Shown here in pieces: positions 25,901 to 34,752 of a DNA stretch of 64,000 nt. The stretch covers positions 1 to 64,000 of the forward strand of contig SVDZ01000006.1 of the NCBI GenBank assembly GCA_015057625.1, written 5' to 3'. The position numbers and the translations under genes were made by a program. Numbering within the stretch: position 1 is the first letter of the stretch; each line of letters begins with the position of its first letter. The notes beneath the pieces are model-generated. The model had not been told where the DNA came from and did not search any database. It saw only the letters and a list, made by a program, of their open reading frames with translations. The stretch is from Lachnospiraceae bacterium. GTDB lineage: Bacteria > Bacillota > Clostridia > Lachnospirales > Lachnospiraceae.

Positions 25901-26863
25901 ATCTTTTAAATCTGCAGGAATAGTAACTCCCACCATTTTAGCTGTATCGCCAAGCTGCGCATTAAAACCGGCAAACATCTGCTCAAAACCTGTATAAGCA
26001 TCAGCAATCTTTGCATCCTCATAGGCTTTCTTTTCAGCTTCTAACGCTGTCTTGCTTGCCTTCAAAGTTGCAAGTGTTGCCTCATAAGCTGATTTTGTAG
26101 CCTGAGCCTGGTTAATTTTCACTGCTGAATCAGCAAGTTGTTTGTTTGTATCGTTCTGCTGTTTTTTAAGATTATCTTCCTGCTTTTTAATTTCGGATTT
26201 TCCATCTTTAATCTTCTTTTCAGCTTTTTCTATTTCAGACTTTGCATCAGAAAGTTTTTCGTTAGTCTTACCAAGAATTTTGTCATTGATATCATTAATC
26301 TTATCTTTGTTTAATCTAATTTCTATGGTATCTTCAACCAAACCGCTTACGGATACACTTCCGACACCCGGCTGTTTTTCAACGTATGGCTTGATAACTT
26401 CTTTTGTGTATTCAGATAATTCTTTAATATCTTTTCCCTTAACATCCACACCTACATACATTGTTGCAAGCATATCCATGCTAATTTCCATAACGTTTGG
26501 CTTTCCGCAACCTTCAGGAAGTTCAATCGTATCGAGCGCTCTTGAAATTCTGACCATAGCCGAATCCATATTTGTGTCATCAGCAAAACTCAGCGTAAGC
26601 ATACAGTAATTGTTTGATGAAGTACTTGTGATATCTTCAACACCGTTAACTGTTCCCAATGTACTTTCAAGAACATTTGTGACATCCTTCTGAATTTTTT
26701 CCGGAGATGCACCCGGTTCAGTAGCGATTACCAAAAGATATGGTAATTCAAATTCCGGAAGCAGGTCAGTCTGCATTTTACTCAAACTAACGCCACCGAT
26801 TGTAAGAACAATGATAACTGCAACCAATATAAAAAATGGTTTCTTAACAAAAAATTTCGTCAT
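22934..26863 (-). CDS. RND-family exporter (HAE1/AcrB-like) with coiled-coil insertion
   Basis: This large proton-driven membrane exporter has 1309 residues against about 1030 for AcrB. It starts with the usual first helix followed by LPEFELPYLLV and EPGASPEKIQKDVT. The TM4 proton-relay motif is SIGMLVDNSIVVIENIYRLR. TM2-6 lie near residues 590-790 and TM8-12 near 1110-1280. Residues about 190-470 hold an extra segment of Lys/Glu/Gln-rich heptads forming two long coiled-coil arms with a helical region between them, inserted in the first periplasmic-type porter domain. No adaptor gene is nearby. It is transcribed with the TetR gene. Substrate is unknown: drugs, lipids or envelope material. Confidence 0.92.
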   Translation of the reverse strand: MTKFFVKKPFFILVAVIIVLTIGGVSLSKMQTDLLPEFELPYLLVIATEPGASPEKIQKDVTNVLESTLGTVNGVEDITSTSSNNYCMLTLSFADDTNMDSAMVRISRALDTIELPEGCGKPNVMEISMDMLATMYVGVDVKGKDIKELSEYTKEVIKPYVEKQPGVGSVSVSGLVEDTIEIRLNKDKINDINDKILGKTNEKLSDAKSEIEKAEKKIKDGKSEIKKQEDNLKKQQNDTNKQLADSAVKINQAQATKSAYEATLATLKASKTALEAEKKAYEDAKIADAYTGFEQMFAGFNAQLGDTAKMVGVTIPADLKDAVDNKEQTEAFFTWLTQIGAGEQVKDVKYDNLKQVYDIVNTRLPQIETELANLETEIKAAEAVVNAVNEKTGDLDAAESKVYEGGYNAAAGFGSGSAQISAAKTQLDSAQEELDKAKKQLDDSRQAAIDNSNIDALLKLDTLSGLIYAQNFKMPAGYVDDKNDVQWLVEVGDNYDTPDEIKEMVLTKIKGIGKIKVSDVADVTIIDNAGESYSKLNGKEAVLLSIFKSSTSGTSEVTKSLKKAFDKMEKENKDVSFTQLMNQGDYITDTVSSVLSSILLGAFLAIFVLALFLKDVKPTIVVAFSIPFSVLFAIIIMYFTGITINVMSLGGLCLSIGMLVDNSIVVIENIYRLRHHGISAARAAVQGTRQVAAPIIASTITTVCVFLPMVYTTGTIADLLMPFAFTISYALIASLIVAMTVVPTVASVVLKNTKTKGHRIFDKIIEKYAVALDFCLRVKLVPLGIAIVLFVLCLAKSLNTGLALLDDMESDQIMGTLVLEDEVDKDTAYKTADEVTERIMSVDGVDKVGVIDGNSGSTSGVLGSNAEDNYTNYSYIILTEEDIKSTKEFRRIIKDIEKKTKDIKCESFSVSASAMGSMSGLMGEGVDVQIYGDDTQKLIEISEDIIGKFEKINGLEEVSNGIDENSKQIHLKMDKDKIASKGLTVAQIYQEIAGRISTEKTAISMEYEGTSVDVNIVDETNVLTYENLMDMEVTATTMDEEGKQISKKYKLSKFAKLEEGLTLNNITRDNQATYLTVNCKVDEKHNPTLLSRKIQKIIDKYDLPEGYTMEISGSTEQVMDMVWQMLEAIALGALLVYLVMVAQFQSLLSPFIIIFTIPLAFTGGMIGLIIYGKTISALALMGFMILMGTVVNNGIVFVDYVNQLRMKGVSRHKALIATGKTRIRPILMTAMTTILSMSVMVLSTDAGNAMQKSMAIVVCFGLIYATFMTLFIVPVIYDILYKKQPRNIDVGDENLDDIPDETSELLDEQ

Positions 26864-26933
26864 AATTAAGTCTTCTCCTTCTGTCTGTTTTTTAGTTTAC
26901 ATTCTCATCGAGAACAATTTTGGCATACAAAAA

Positions 26934-26990
26934 ACGACAAGTTGTCATATGCACTATTAAAGTGTAAATGACAACTTGTCATTATGTCAA
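26934..26990 (-). promoter_or_regulatory. RND operon promoter with two TetR-type operators
   Basis: Two 15-bp palindromes, ACGACAAGTTGTCAT (26934-26948) and ATGACAACTTGTCAT (26968-26982), are centred 34 bp apart. A -35 TTGACA lies at 26985-26990 and a fair -10 TACACT at 26961-26966 (18-bp spacing), so one operator fills the promoter spacer and the other lies just downstream. This is a textbook layout for autoregulation by the TetR protein of the operon. Confidence 0.82.
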
Positions 26991-27020
26991 CAGATTTATA
27001 ATTATTTCACTATTTTTTCA

Positions 27021-28556
27021 TCATTTTTTTACCCAGTTGCTATAGCAGATTTTTTTATTCTCTTTTCTGTAGCTTCTGACGGCAATCTTATAGGAAGAAG
27101 CTTTTCCCTTAAGTTTAATTTTGAGTTTTCCTCTCTTTTTCCTCTTGATTTTTATGACGCTCCATTTTCCCTTTTTCTTTTTGTACTTTATCTGAAGCCC
27201 TGTAGCATCATCAGGTTTCGAATAGGAAATAGTCGCCGATTTTTTATTGATTTTCACTTTTATTTTAGGCGTCTTAAGTACTTTTTTACCAATTATCTTT
27301 CCATCACTTATAACACTGTTACAATGGCAACATACCATTTTCCCTGTGTATCCATTTGAAAAGTATGTAGCCTTAACTGCACCTTTCCAATCATAACAAT
27401 GATTCCCTATTCCGGTAAGAAAAACAGCTTCTTTCTGACATTTTGTACAGCGTTTTAAAATATATCCCTCTGAAATACAATTGCCTGACCTTACTTTTAC
27501 TGTAGTATAGTTGTGCTCCTGTTCAGATGAGCAAACATTATCTTTATTTTCATCATTGTCCAAACATATAACATAAAAACTTGGGGGACTGTAAGGACTT
27601 TTTCGTATTTCGATTTTTACTTTTTCCTTTTCTTCACTGGTTATTCCGTAAATATATCCCTTTTCATACATTTTCTCATCGATTCTGTACACAGGTATTA
27701 TCCCGGCATCGGTTATCTTGTAAATACAGGATGTGCTGTTAAAATAAATCTCTCCGTTCCCATCTGCAAGAAAGATAGAATCATCCCACTCTCCTACTGT
27801 CTCCCTTTTGTACCAGTTGCACTTCTCCTGATATTCCGTTTTGCTGAAGTCTTCCTCTTTTGTAAATGAGGTGGACACTATTATGTCGCTGTGAACACTG
27901 TACCATCTGCCTTCCCTGTAAGCGCATTTGGAAGATGTCAGTGTCCAGAATCTGTTTTGGTACTTGTCGGAATCTGCTTTTCCAAAATAATAGTCTTCTG
28001 CGTCTGTCTGCCAATCTGAACCATCGCCATGATTTTGATTAAAGTTTATTTTTTCAATCATTGCCTCATCGCTCAACAAAAAGAAAGTATGAAGACATAA
28101 AGCCTCAATATCATTTCCCTCGTCATAACAAGTATCATCCCAGGTGGTATCAACGTGGTAATATTTGCCATCTATCTTTACCAGATTCCATTCATGATTA
28201 ACACTTTTGCTCCATATGATTTCACATTCCACTCCCGCACGTTCCATCAGATCCTTATAAGTTGCAGCGTACCCTGAGCACAAAGATTTACCAAGCACAA
28301 TAACATCATAAAAAGATGACCCTGTCTCATTTTGACCGTATTTACATCTTGTAACTATCTCATCATGAAGGTATAGTGCAATCTCCACATCGCTCCATTC
28401 AGGAGAAATCCTTCCAATTATCTCATCGGCTACTTTTTCATACTCATTATATTCAGTATAATAATCAGCCTTAACTTCAGTCCCGTTTGCAAACGGAACT
28501 GAAGAAAGTACCAACGCTATAATTAAAAAGAAAATCAGATTTATACTTTTTTTCAT
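27021..28556 (-). CDS. Secreted transglutaminase-like cysteine peptidase with C-terminal beta module
   Basis: This 511-residue exported protein has a signal peptide (residues 1-30, KKSINLIFFLIIALVLSSVPFANG). The transglutaminase-like fold has Cys93 in GKSLCSGYA, His121 in VNHEWNLVKIDG and Asp136 in YHVDTTWDD, a complete triad. The middle region (about 180-340) looks like a repeated beta propeller or display segment. A Cys-rich stretch (360-415, several CxxC pairs) may bind metal. The last 80 residues are a Lys-rich fibronectin III-like module ending in SNWVKK. Related modules end the chitinase and the second S8 protease here. Probable role: cell-surface peptidase or cross-linker. Confidence 0.85.
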   Translation of the reverse strand: MKKSINLIFFLIIALVLSSVPFANGTEVKADYYTEYNEYEKVADEIIGRISPEWSDVEIALYLHDEIVTRCKYGQNETGSSFYDVIVLGKSLCSGYAATYKDLMERAGVECEIIWSKSVNHEWNLVKIDGKYYHVDTTWDDTCYDEGNDIEALCLHTFFLLSDEAMIEKINFNQNHGDGSDWQTDAEDYYFGKADSDKYQNRFWTLTSSKCAYREGRWYSVHSDIIVSTSFTKEEDFSKTEYQEKCNWYKRETVGEWDDSIFLADGNGEIYFNSTSCIYKITDAGIIPVYRIDEKMYEKGYIYGITSEEKEKVKIEIRKSPYSPPSFYVICLDNDENKDNVCSSEQEHNYTTVKVRSGNCISEGYILKRCTKCQKEAVFLTGIGNHCYDWKGAVKATYFSNGYTGKMVCCHCNSVISDGKIIGKKVLKTPKIKVKINKKSATISYSKPDDATGLQIKYKKKKGKWSVIKIKRKKRGKLKIKLKGKASSYKIAVRSYRKENKKICYSNWVKK

Positions 28557-28596
28557 TTTATTACTTGCTCTTCCTATTTTTTCTATGTTTCGGCTT

Positions 28597-29970
28597 CTAC
28601 TTCAAGAATGCCTTGTAGCATTTGTATGCTTCATAAACATCCGCTTTGCTTGTTATCTCCCACGGTGCATGCATACTGAGCACAGGAACACCGCAGTCAA
28701 TTACATTCATTCCGTAAAGCGCCATAATATAAGCAATGGTTCCGCCACCACCCACATCAACTTTTCCGAGCTCTGACAACTGGAAGTTGACTTTGTTGTC
28801 GTCCATTATTTTTCTGAGTTTTGCCAGATACTCTGCATTAGCATCATTTGATCCTGACTTTCCTCTTGAGCCTGTAAACTTGTTAAACACTACACCTTTT
28901 CCCATGAACGACGAGCTCTGCTTCGAGAATGCGTCGCTGTAAAGAGGATCATATCCCGCATTAACATCTGAAGAGAGCATCATACTATTTTTCAGGCATC
29001 TCTTCAGGAGTATCTCACTGTAATCTCCATTTAAATTAATGAGTTCCGCCAACATATTTTCAAAAAATCTTGACTGCATTCCTGTGGCACCAACAGATCC
29101 AATTTCTTCCTTGTCCACCAAGAGACAGCAGGATGTTCTGTTTGCAGTTTTTGCCTCGAGCATTGCTGCAAGAGATGTGTATGCGCACACTCTGTCATCC
29201 TGTCCGTAAGAGAGGATCATACTTCTGTCAAAGCCAAGTTCTCTGGCTCTTCCAGCAGGAACAACTTCAAGTTCAGCAGAAATAAAGTCGTCCTCTTCCA
29301 TTCCGTAGGTATCTTTTAAAACCTTTAAAACACCAAGTTTAACTTTATCCTTTTCTTTTGAATCAAGAGGCATACTTCCCACAACTACATCTAACTTTTC
29401 GCCCTCAACAACCTTTGCAGCCTTCTTTTCCATCTGTTCTGCTGCCAGATGAATGAGAAGATCAGACACACAAAATACCGGATCTTCTTCCTTTTCACCA
29501 ATGTTTATCTCTATTGTTTTTTGATCCTTTGTCACCACTACTCCATGAATAGCCAAAGGAATAGTTACCCACTGATATTTCTTGATACCGCCATAATAAT
29601 GAGTATCTAAATAAGCCATCTCAGAATCTTCATACAAAGGAGTCTGCTTAACATCAAGTCTTGGTGAATCGATATGTGCCCCGAGAATGTTCATACCGTT
29701 TTCAAGAGGTTCCTTCCCTATATGGAAAAGCGCTACTGCTTTATTCATATACAATCCGTAAATCTTATCTCCTGCTTTTAAAGGCTTCCCCTCTGAAATA
29801 ACATCCTCTATAGACTTATATCCTTTTTCCTTTGCAAGCTCTACAGTTTTCTTTGCACATTCTCTCTCTGTCTTGCACTCAGAAAGAAAATCAATATACT
29901 CCTTGTTGAGTTTATTTAATTTTTTTAATTCTTTTGCATCATAAGTTGACCATGCATTTACTTTTCCCAT
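28597..29970 (-). CDS. M18-family aminopeptidase
   Basis: This cytoplasmic zinc aminopeptidase removes acidic or neutral N-terminal residues. The ATG at 29970 follows AAAGGAG at 9 bp, giving 457 residues beginning MGKVNAWSTYD; the in-frame GTG 21 bp upstream lies before that site. Metal-binding and active-site motifs of M18 are present: LGAHIDSPRLDVK (first metal His and Asp), VDKEEIGSVGATGM (general base and metal Glu), and the final SMHAPWEITSKAD with a metal His. It begins 22 bp after the M20 dipeptidase stop, so both genes form a peptide-utilisation pair. Confidence 0.92.
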   Translation of the reverse strand: MGKVNAWSTYDAKELKKLNKLNKEYIDFLSECKTERECAKKTVELAKEKGYKSIEDVISEGKPLKAGDKIYGLYMNKAVALFHIGKEPLENGMNILGAHIDSPRLDVKQTPLYEDSEMAYLDTHYYGGIKKYQWVTIPLAIHGVVVTKDQKTIEINIGEKEEDPVFCVSDLLIHLAAEQMEKKAAKVVEGEKLDVVVGSMPLDSKEKDKVKLGVLKVLKDTYGMEEDDFISAELEVVPAGRARELGFDRSMILSYGQDDRVCAYTSLAAMLEAKTANRTSCCLLVDKEEIGSVGATGMQSRFFENMLAELINLNGDYSEILLKRCLKNSMMLSSDVNAGYDPLYSDAFSKQSSSFMGKGVVFNKFTGSRGKSGSNDANAEYLAKLRKIMDDNKVNFQLSELGKVDVGGGGTIAYIMALYGMNVIDCGVPVLSMHAPWEITSKADVYEAYKCYKAFLK

Positions 29971-29992
29971 ATTAAAAATCTCCTTTATCACT

Positions 29993-31432
29993 CTATTTCA
30001 ATCTCTCAAGGGTGTTGAGAATTAATTTCCATGTTCTCTCTGTAGATGAGATTGACAATTTCTCGTTAGTTGTATGGATATCATACATCTGGGGGCCAAT
30101 AGACACTACGTCAAGTCCTTCAATGGCACTAGCAAAAATCCCACACTCAAGTCCTGCATGAATTCCCTCTACCACGGGGTTCTCTCCATAAAGTTTATAA
30201 TATTCTTCTACCAAAACATCCCTGAGCTGTGATTCTTTTTTGTAAGTCCATCCCGGATAAACTCCGCTCACTTCAACATTTCCGCCAAAAATCTCCGTAA
30301 TTGATTTAAGTTTTTCTATAAGATAATTCTTTTCAGAATCTTTTGAACTTCTAACCAAGAACACAAAATCAAGAGTGTCCTGATTTGTTCTTATAACTCC
30401 AAGATTCAATGAAGTTCTAATCTGCAATTCCATTTCAGGTTCTCTCTTTTGAACACCGTTTGGAAAGTTATTCAGCATAACCACCGCCGCAAGGGTTGCA
30501 TTAGATGAGAATGTATCAGCAAAACCTTCTTCCATAGCGTTGGTAATAACTCGGATATCCGGATCAGTCTCTTTGTACTCATCCTTTATTTCTTCGAATG
30601 TTTCATTGATAATCTTTAGAGCATTATCCTTTTGCTCACTGTTTACCGCAATAGCACATTCACACATATCTGCAATGGCATTGTCCTTCTCGCCACCGTT
30701 TAAAATCATCAGTCTCATTCCGATTTTTTGGAATAAATTCAGAAGAATTCTGCCCATAACTATGTTAGCATTAGCTCTTCCTTTATTAATCTCAACTCCG
30801 GAATGTCCACCGGTAAATCCCTCAACTCTGAATTCAATTACTGTGGCAACAACCGGCTCCATCTTAAATGGAAGAACACATCTTGCAATGGCACCTCCCG
30901 CGCAACTGACAGTAAATATGCCCTCATCTTCCGAATCAATGTTCAGCATCTTTTTCCCTTTTAGTACACTGCAGTCAAATGCAGTAGCTCCAAGCATTCC
31001 AATTTCCTCATCAACTGTAAATACCGCCTCAAGCGGAGGATGCTTTATAGAATCCGAATCAAGAATTGCCAGCATATATGCAACTGCAATTCCGTCATCT
31101 CCTCCCAGAGAAGTCCCTTTTCCGCTAATGAAATCACCATCCATCTGGATTTCAATACCTTCAGCGGCAAGATCTTTCGTGATTCCCGCCTCTTTCACTG
31201 CCACCATGTCCATGTGTCCCTGAAGTATAACAGGCTCAGCATTTTCATAGCCCTTAGTTCCGTTTTTATAGATTACTACATTAAGTGACTCATCTCTTTT
31301 ATATTCAAGATTTTTCTCTTCTGCGAACGATACAAGAAAATCACTAATCTGTTTAACATTTCCAGATCCATGAGGTATCGAACATATCTTTTCAAAATAT
31401 TCAAATACTTTTTTTGATTGACATTCATTCAT
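29993..31432 (-). CDS. pepD: M20-family aminoacyl-histidine dipeptidase (PepD-like)
   Basis: This cytoplasmic zinc dipeptidase splits Xaa-His and other dipeptides. The ATG at 31432 has GGAGGTGG upstream and gives 479 residues beginning MNECQSKKVFEYFEKICSIP; a longer frame to 31516 lacks a site. Motifs are SIPHGSGN, the metal ligands in LQGHMDMV, SLGGDDGIAVAYMLA and TVDEEIGMLGA, and the lid-domain GFTGGHSGVEI. The length and VFTVDEEIGM pattern fit the PepD subfamily of M20. It heads the pair with the M18 aminopeptidase. Confidence 0.92.
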   Translation of the reverse strand: MNECQSKKVFEYFEKICSIPHGSGNVKQISDFLVSFAEEKNLEYKRDESLNVVIYKNGTKGYENAEPVILQGHMDMVAVKEAGITKDLAAEGIEIQMDGDFISGKGTSLGGDDGIAVAYMLAILDSDSIKHPPLEAVFTVDEEIGMLGATAFDCSVLKGKKMLNIDSEDEGIFTVSCAGGAIARCVLPFKMEPVVATVIEFRVEGFTGGHSGVEINKGRANANIVMGRILLNLFQKIGMRLMILNGGEKDNAIADMCECAIAVNSEQKDNALKIINETFEEIKDEYKETDPDIRVITNAMEEGFADTFSSNATLAAVVMLNNFPNGVQKREPEMELQIRTSLNLGVIRTNQDTLDFVFLVRSSKDSEKNYLIEKLKSITEIFGGNVEVSGVYPGWTYKKESQLRDVLVEEYYKLYGENPVVEGIHAGLECGIFASAIEGLDVVSIGPQMYDIHTTNEKLSISSTERTWKLILNTLERLK

Positions 31433-31521
31433 TGTATTAAACCACCTCCAATTCAAGTGCTTCTCATATATTCTATCACGGAGAGCATAAATGTACACAT
31501 CTTTTTGTGTCTTCAATTCTA

Positions 31522-31550
31522 TTTACACTAAAATAATCAAATGGTATAAT
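31522..31550 (+). promoter_or_regulatory. Sigma-A promoter of galactokinase
   Basis: TTTACA (31522-31527) and TATAAT (31545-31550) are separated by exactly 17 bp, 45 bp before the galactokinase ATG. Confidence 0.85.
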
Positions 31551-31595
31551 AATTACTATATTCTGCATAAATAAACGTGGGGGGAGGCGTATATT

Positions 31596-32879
31596 ATGTA
31601 CAGTCCGGACGAACTCAAAAAATTAATAGAGTCTGCAGATTTCAGTATGGCTCTTTCTTCCATATATTACAGTGATTATCCTATGCTTTCTTATCAAAAA
31701 AGAAGGTACGCAAGAGTTATTGATAAGTACGTAAAGCATTTTGACGAAAATATTTTTGGCATTTTCAGTGCTCCGGGGCGTACGGAAATTGGGGGGAATC
31801 ACACGGACCATCAGCACGGTCAGGTTCTTGCCGCTTCTGTTAACCTTGACGCAATTGCCATAGTAGGTCCGGCTGAAGATAATCGTATAACCATCGCCTC
31901 TTCAGGATATGGGGAGATCATTGTTGATTTAGACGATATTTCTCCCAAAGAGGAAGAATTCGGAACTTCTGTCGCTTTGGTAAAAGGTATTGTGAGGGGC
32001 TTTGTTAAAAAACAACTTAACGTAGGACCTTTTCGAGCATATATCACCAGCGACGTAATCAGCGGTTCAGGATTATCCTCCTCTGCTGCATTTGAGGTTC
32101 TTATTGGTTCTATCCTATCAGGTATGTACAACAATATGCGCATTACACCAAAAGGAATCGCCGTTATCGGTCAGTACGCTGAGAACAGATACTTTGGAAA
32201 ACCTTGCGGCCTTATGGACCAGATGGCTTGCTCACTTGGAGGTTTTTCGCACATTAATTTTTCTGATCCAACCAGACCGGTTGTTGAGACCATTTCCTTC
32301 AATCTGTCGGCACACGGTTATTCGCTATGTATCATTGACACTAAAGCATCTCACGCAGACCTTACTGATGATTATTCAAGAATTCCGTCAGAAATGAAAC
32401 TAATCGCAAATCACTTTGAGAAAAATTTCTTGGGTGATGTATCTCCGGATGATTTTTATAATCACCTTCCGGAATTAAAGGGCACTGTCAGTCACAGAGC
32501 AATTTTAAGAGCACTTCACTTCTTTGACGAGAATATCAGAGTTGCTGAAGAAGTATCAGCTCTCAAAGAAAATAATATACATGGATTTCTAAATGCAGTA
32601 CAAAAATCCGGAGATTCTTCATTCAAATATCTCCAGAATGTATATTCATCAAAGAATATCGATTTCCAGCCTCTTTCACTGGCTTTGGCTTACAGTGAGC
32701 ATCTTCTTAAAGACAGAGGTGTATGTCGTATCCACGGCGGAGGTTTTGCCGGAACTATTCAGGCATTTATCAAAAGTTCCTATGTCAACACCTACAAAAC
32801 AGAAATCGAAAAAGTATTTGGAAAAAATACCTGCCATATACTTCACATTAGAGAACGTGGAATTACAAAGATGTTATAA
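31596..32879 (+). CDS. galK: Galactokinase
   Basis: This cytoplasmic GHMP-family kinase makes galactose 1-phosphate from galactose and ATP in the Leloir pathway. The 427 residues contain the galactokinase signature GRTEIGGNHTDHQHG (about 61-75), the ATP-binding GSGLSSSAAFE (about 157-167), and C-terminal GGGFAGTIQAF. It is longer than the typical 390 residues because of an N-terminal extension of about 35 residues. The ribosome site GGGGGGAGG is strong. No galT or galE is beside it, so it is a stand-alone gene with its own promoter and terminator. A GlcNAc or GalNAc kinase role is possible but less likely given the GNHTDHQ signature. Confidence 0.92.
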   Translation: MYSPDELKKLIESADFSMALSSIYYSDYPMLSYQKRRYARVIDKYVKHFDENIFGIFSAPGRTEIGGNHTDHQHGQVLAASVNLDAIAIVGPAEDNRITIASSGYGEIIVDLDDISPKEEEFGTSVALVKGIVRGFVKKQLNVGPFRAYITSDVISGSGLSSSAAFEVLIGSILSGMYNNMRITPKGIAVIGQYAENRYFGKPCGLMDQMACSLGGFSHINFSDPTRPVVETISFNLSAHGYSLCIIDTKASHADLTDDYSRIPSEMKLIANHFEKNFLGDVSPDDFYNHLPELKGTVSHRAILRALHFFDENIRVAEEVSALKENNIHGFLNAVQKSGDSSFKYLQNVYSSKNIDFQPLSLALAYSEHLLKDRGVCRIHGGGFAGTIQAFIKSSYVNTYKTEIEKVFGKNTCHILHIRERGITKML

Positions 32880-32899
32880 GTAAACGAGAAACATAAAAT

Positions 32900-32928
32900 A
32901 AAAGCAGCTATGGTCTATAGCTGCTTTT
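32900..32928. terminator. Terminator of galactokinase, shared with converging gene
   Basis: AAAAGCAGCTAT (32900-32911) pairs with ATAGCTGCTTTT (32917-32928) across a 5-base loop and is followed by T on the plus strand. It also lies 38 bp past the stop of the converging pyrophosphatase gene. Confidence 0.92.
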
Positions 32929-32966
32929 TGTATACACGACGAAGAAAATGCAGAAAGCTTTCGCAA

Positions 32967-34610
32967 TTATTGTTCACCTTGAAGTACTGTCATCATAAGT
33001 GGAATGAGCTGTTTCTTTCTCGATACTATTCCTTTAAGAATACATGCATCATCCACAGAATTTACTCCAAAAGCTTCTTTTATCAATTCCTCTGCTCCCT
33101 CTCCACAATATATTAGTTCGGTGGATTCATCGAGGATATTGGTGAGCATAAAGAATACCATACGTATTCCATGTTTACCGCATTCACTCTGAAGATACGG
33201 TGCAAGTCTCTCCTTCAATGCTTTAAGGTCATCTGCTGCCATAGAACTGATTTGTCCAACTCCAAAAACAACATCTCCCGCAATAAACTTTTTGAAATCC
33301 TGGTAGAATATTTCCTCAGGAGTTTTGTCAGAAAGATTGCTTCCTGCTCTAAACATATCCCCTGCAAAGGTTGCAATATCAATGCCGGCTAACTCTGCCA
33401 TTTCCTCTGCAACCATCTTATCGAGAGGAGTGCATGTAGGCGATCTAAACATAAGCGTGTCAGATAAAATGGCTGCACATAAAAGTCCTGCTATATCCTT
33501 TGGCACCTTCACGCATTTTTCGCTGAACATCTGTCTGATAATAGTTGCTGTACAACCTACCGGCTGATTTCTAAAAAGAATTGGCTTGTTAGTCTCTACT
33601 GCTCCTATTTTATGGTGATCAACCACCTCTATTATCTCGGCCTGATCTATGTTGTCAATTGCCTGTGACTTCTCATTATGGTCAACAAGTATAACCTTCT
33701 TTTTCTGAATATTCAAAAAGTTTCGTCTTGATACTGTACCCACATATTTATCACTCTTATCAAGTACAGGGAAGTTTCTAATTCTTGTTTTACCCATGAT
33801 AGGTCTGATTTTTTCTGTAAAATCGTCTTTATGGAAAGTAATTAGATTGTCCTTTACCATCAATGCTCTTACCGGAATTGACTGTTCTATCAGTCTTGCA
33901 ATAGCAAACGAATCATACGGCGATGTGATAATAACCGTCCCCATCTCCTCTGCATAGTTTTGAATCACATGCGAAACCTCAGCATTAAGCCCTACAACAA
34001 TACAGCTGGCTCCTTTTTCCACTGCATTTAGATGGTCCTCCGCTCTGTTTCCAAGTATTACCAGATCGTTTGGTTCAAGATATTTACTTACAAGATCCGG
34101 ATTTGCAGCTCCGATAAATACCTTTCCCTTGTCAAAAACTCCGTCTTTATTTCCCACAATTATCTTTCCATTGAGGGTATTTGCAATATGCATAAAAGGA
34201 GTTCCCGCTTCTGATAATGACTTTGGATTATGCCTCATCATATTTCCTGTGATGTCTGACATAGAAATAATACCTTCTATATTATTTTCATCATCAGTCA
34301 TTGCAAGTGTGATGGCATTATTTTCCTGCATATATTCCCATGCCGTCTTAACAGATATTTCCTTTGACATACCCGGCAAAAATCTTATTTCCATATCTCT
34401 TACCTGTGTTCCTGCATCAGGCATATACCCAGGAGCCTGAGTTCCAAAATACTTGAGAACAAACTCAGTCTCTTCATTTATCTGCCCTGCCCTCTTTGCA
34501 ACGAAAGTCTTATCTTCAGTCTGATTTTTGAGATAAGCAAGCGCTATAGCAGAGCATATAGAATCCGTATCAGGATTTTTGTGACCAATTACATAAATTC
34601 TATTATTCAT
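32967..34610 (-). CDS. ppaC: Family II inorganic pyrophosphatase with CBS and DRTGG domains
   Basis: This enzyme hydrolyses pyrophosphate in the cytoplasm with Mn or Co. The 547 residues have the DHH-type active site HKNPDTDS (10-17) near the start and VVDHHKIGA (about 335). A regulatory insertion of about 240 residues divides the catalytic DHH domain: a CBS pair around a DRTGG domain (EGIISMSDITG and GTVSRRNFLN are CBS ends; IVVGLNAEVSHVIQNYAEEMG fits DRTGG). The DHHA2 domain follows, with LSDTLMFRSPTCTPLD. This architecture is known for adenine-nucleotide-regulated CBS-PPases of Clostridia. The ribosome site is TTGGAGG. It converges on galactokinase. Confidence 0.93.
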   Translation of the reverse strand: MNNRIYVIGHKNPDTDSICSAIALAYLKNQTEDKTFVAKRAGQINEETEFVLKYFGTQAPGYMPDAGTQVRDMEIRFLPGMSKEISVKTAWEYMQENNAITLAMTDDENNIEGIISMSDITGNMMRHNPKSLSEAGTPFMHIANTLNGKIIVGNKDGVFDKGKVFIGAANPDLVSKYLEPNDLVILGNRAEDHLNAVEKGASCIVVGLNAEVSHVIQNYAEEMGTVIITSPYDSFAIARLIEQSIPVRALMVKDNLITFHKDDFTEKIRPIMGKTRIRNFPVLDKSDKYVGTVSRRNFLNIQKKKVILVDHNEKSQAIDNIDQAEIIEVVDHHKIGAVETNKPILFRNQPVGCTATIIRQMFSEKCVKVPKDIAGLLCAAILSDTLMFRSPTCTPLDKMVAEEMAELAGIDIATFAGDMFRAGSNLSDKTPEEIFYQDFKKFIAGDVVFGVGQISSMAADDLKALKERLAPYLQSECGKHGIRMVFFMLTNILDESTELIYCGEGAEELIKEAFGVNSVDDACILKGIVSRKKQLIPLMMTVLQGEQ

Positions 34611-34682
34611 AAAGCCTCCAATTTAACAAAGTTACTTATATCTTATCAGCAAAATAAAAAAAATCAAATATAGTTTTAAAAA

Positions 34683-34706
34683 GGGAATCGGCTTTCGCCG
34701 ATTCCC
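34683..34706 (-). terminator. Terminator of the GH16 gene
   Basis: GGGAATCGGC (34683-34692) pairs with GCCGATTCCC (34697-34706) across TTTC, with TTTTT following on the minus strand, 46 bp past the stop codon. Confidence 0.92.
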
Positions 34707-34752
34707 TATAATCTTTTCATTTTGTTCTATGCAATTATGTTAAATGCCATTA

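Noticed and set aside
30540..31223. 227-codon frame on the plus strand
   Set aside because: Antisense to the M20 dipeptidase, whose metal motifs and ribosome site are clear. The same holds for long antisense frames at 26142-26609 and 6053-6538.
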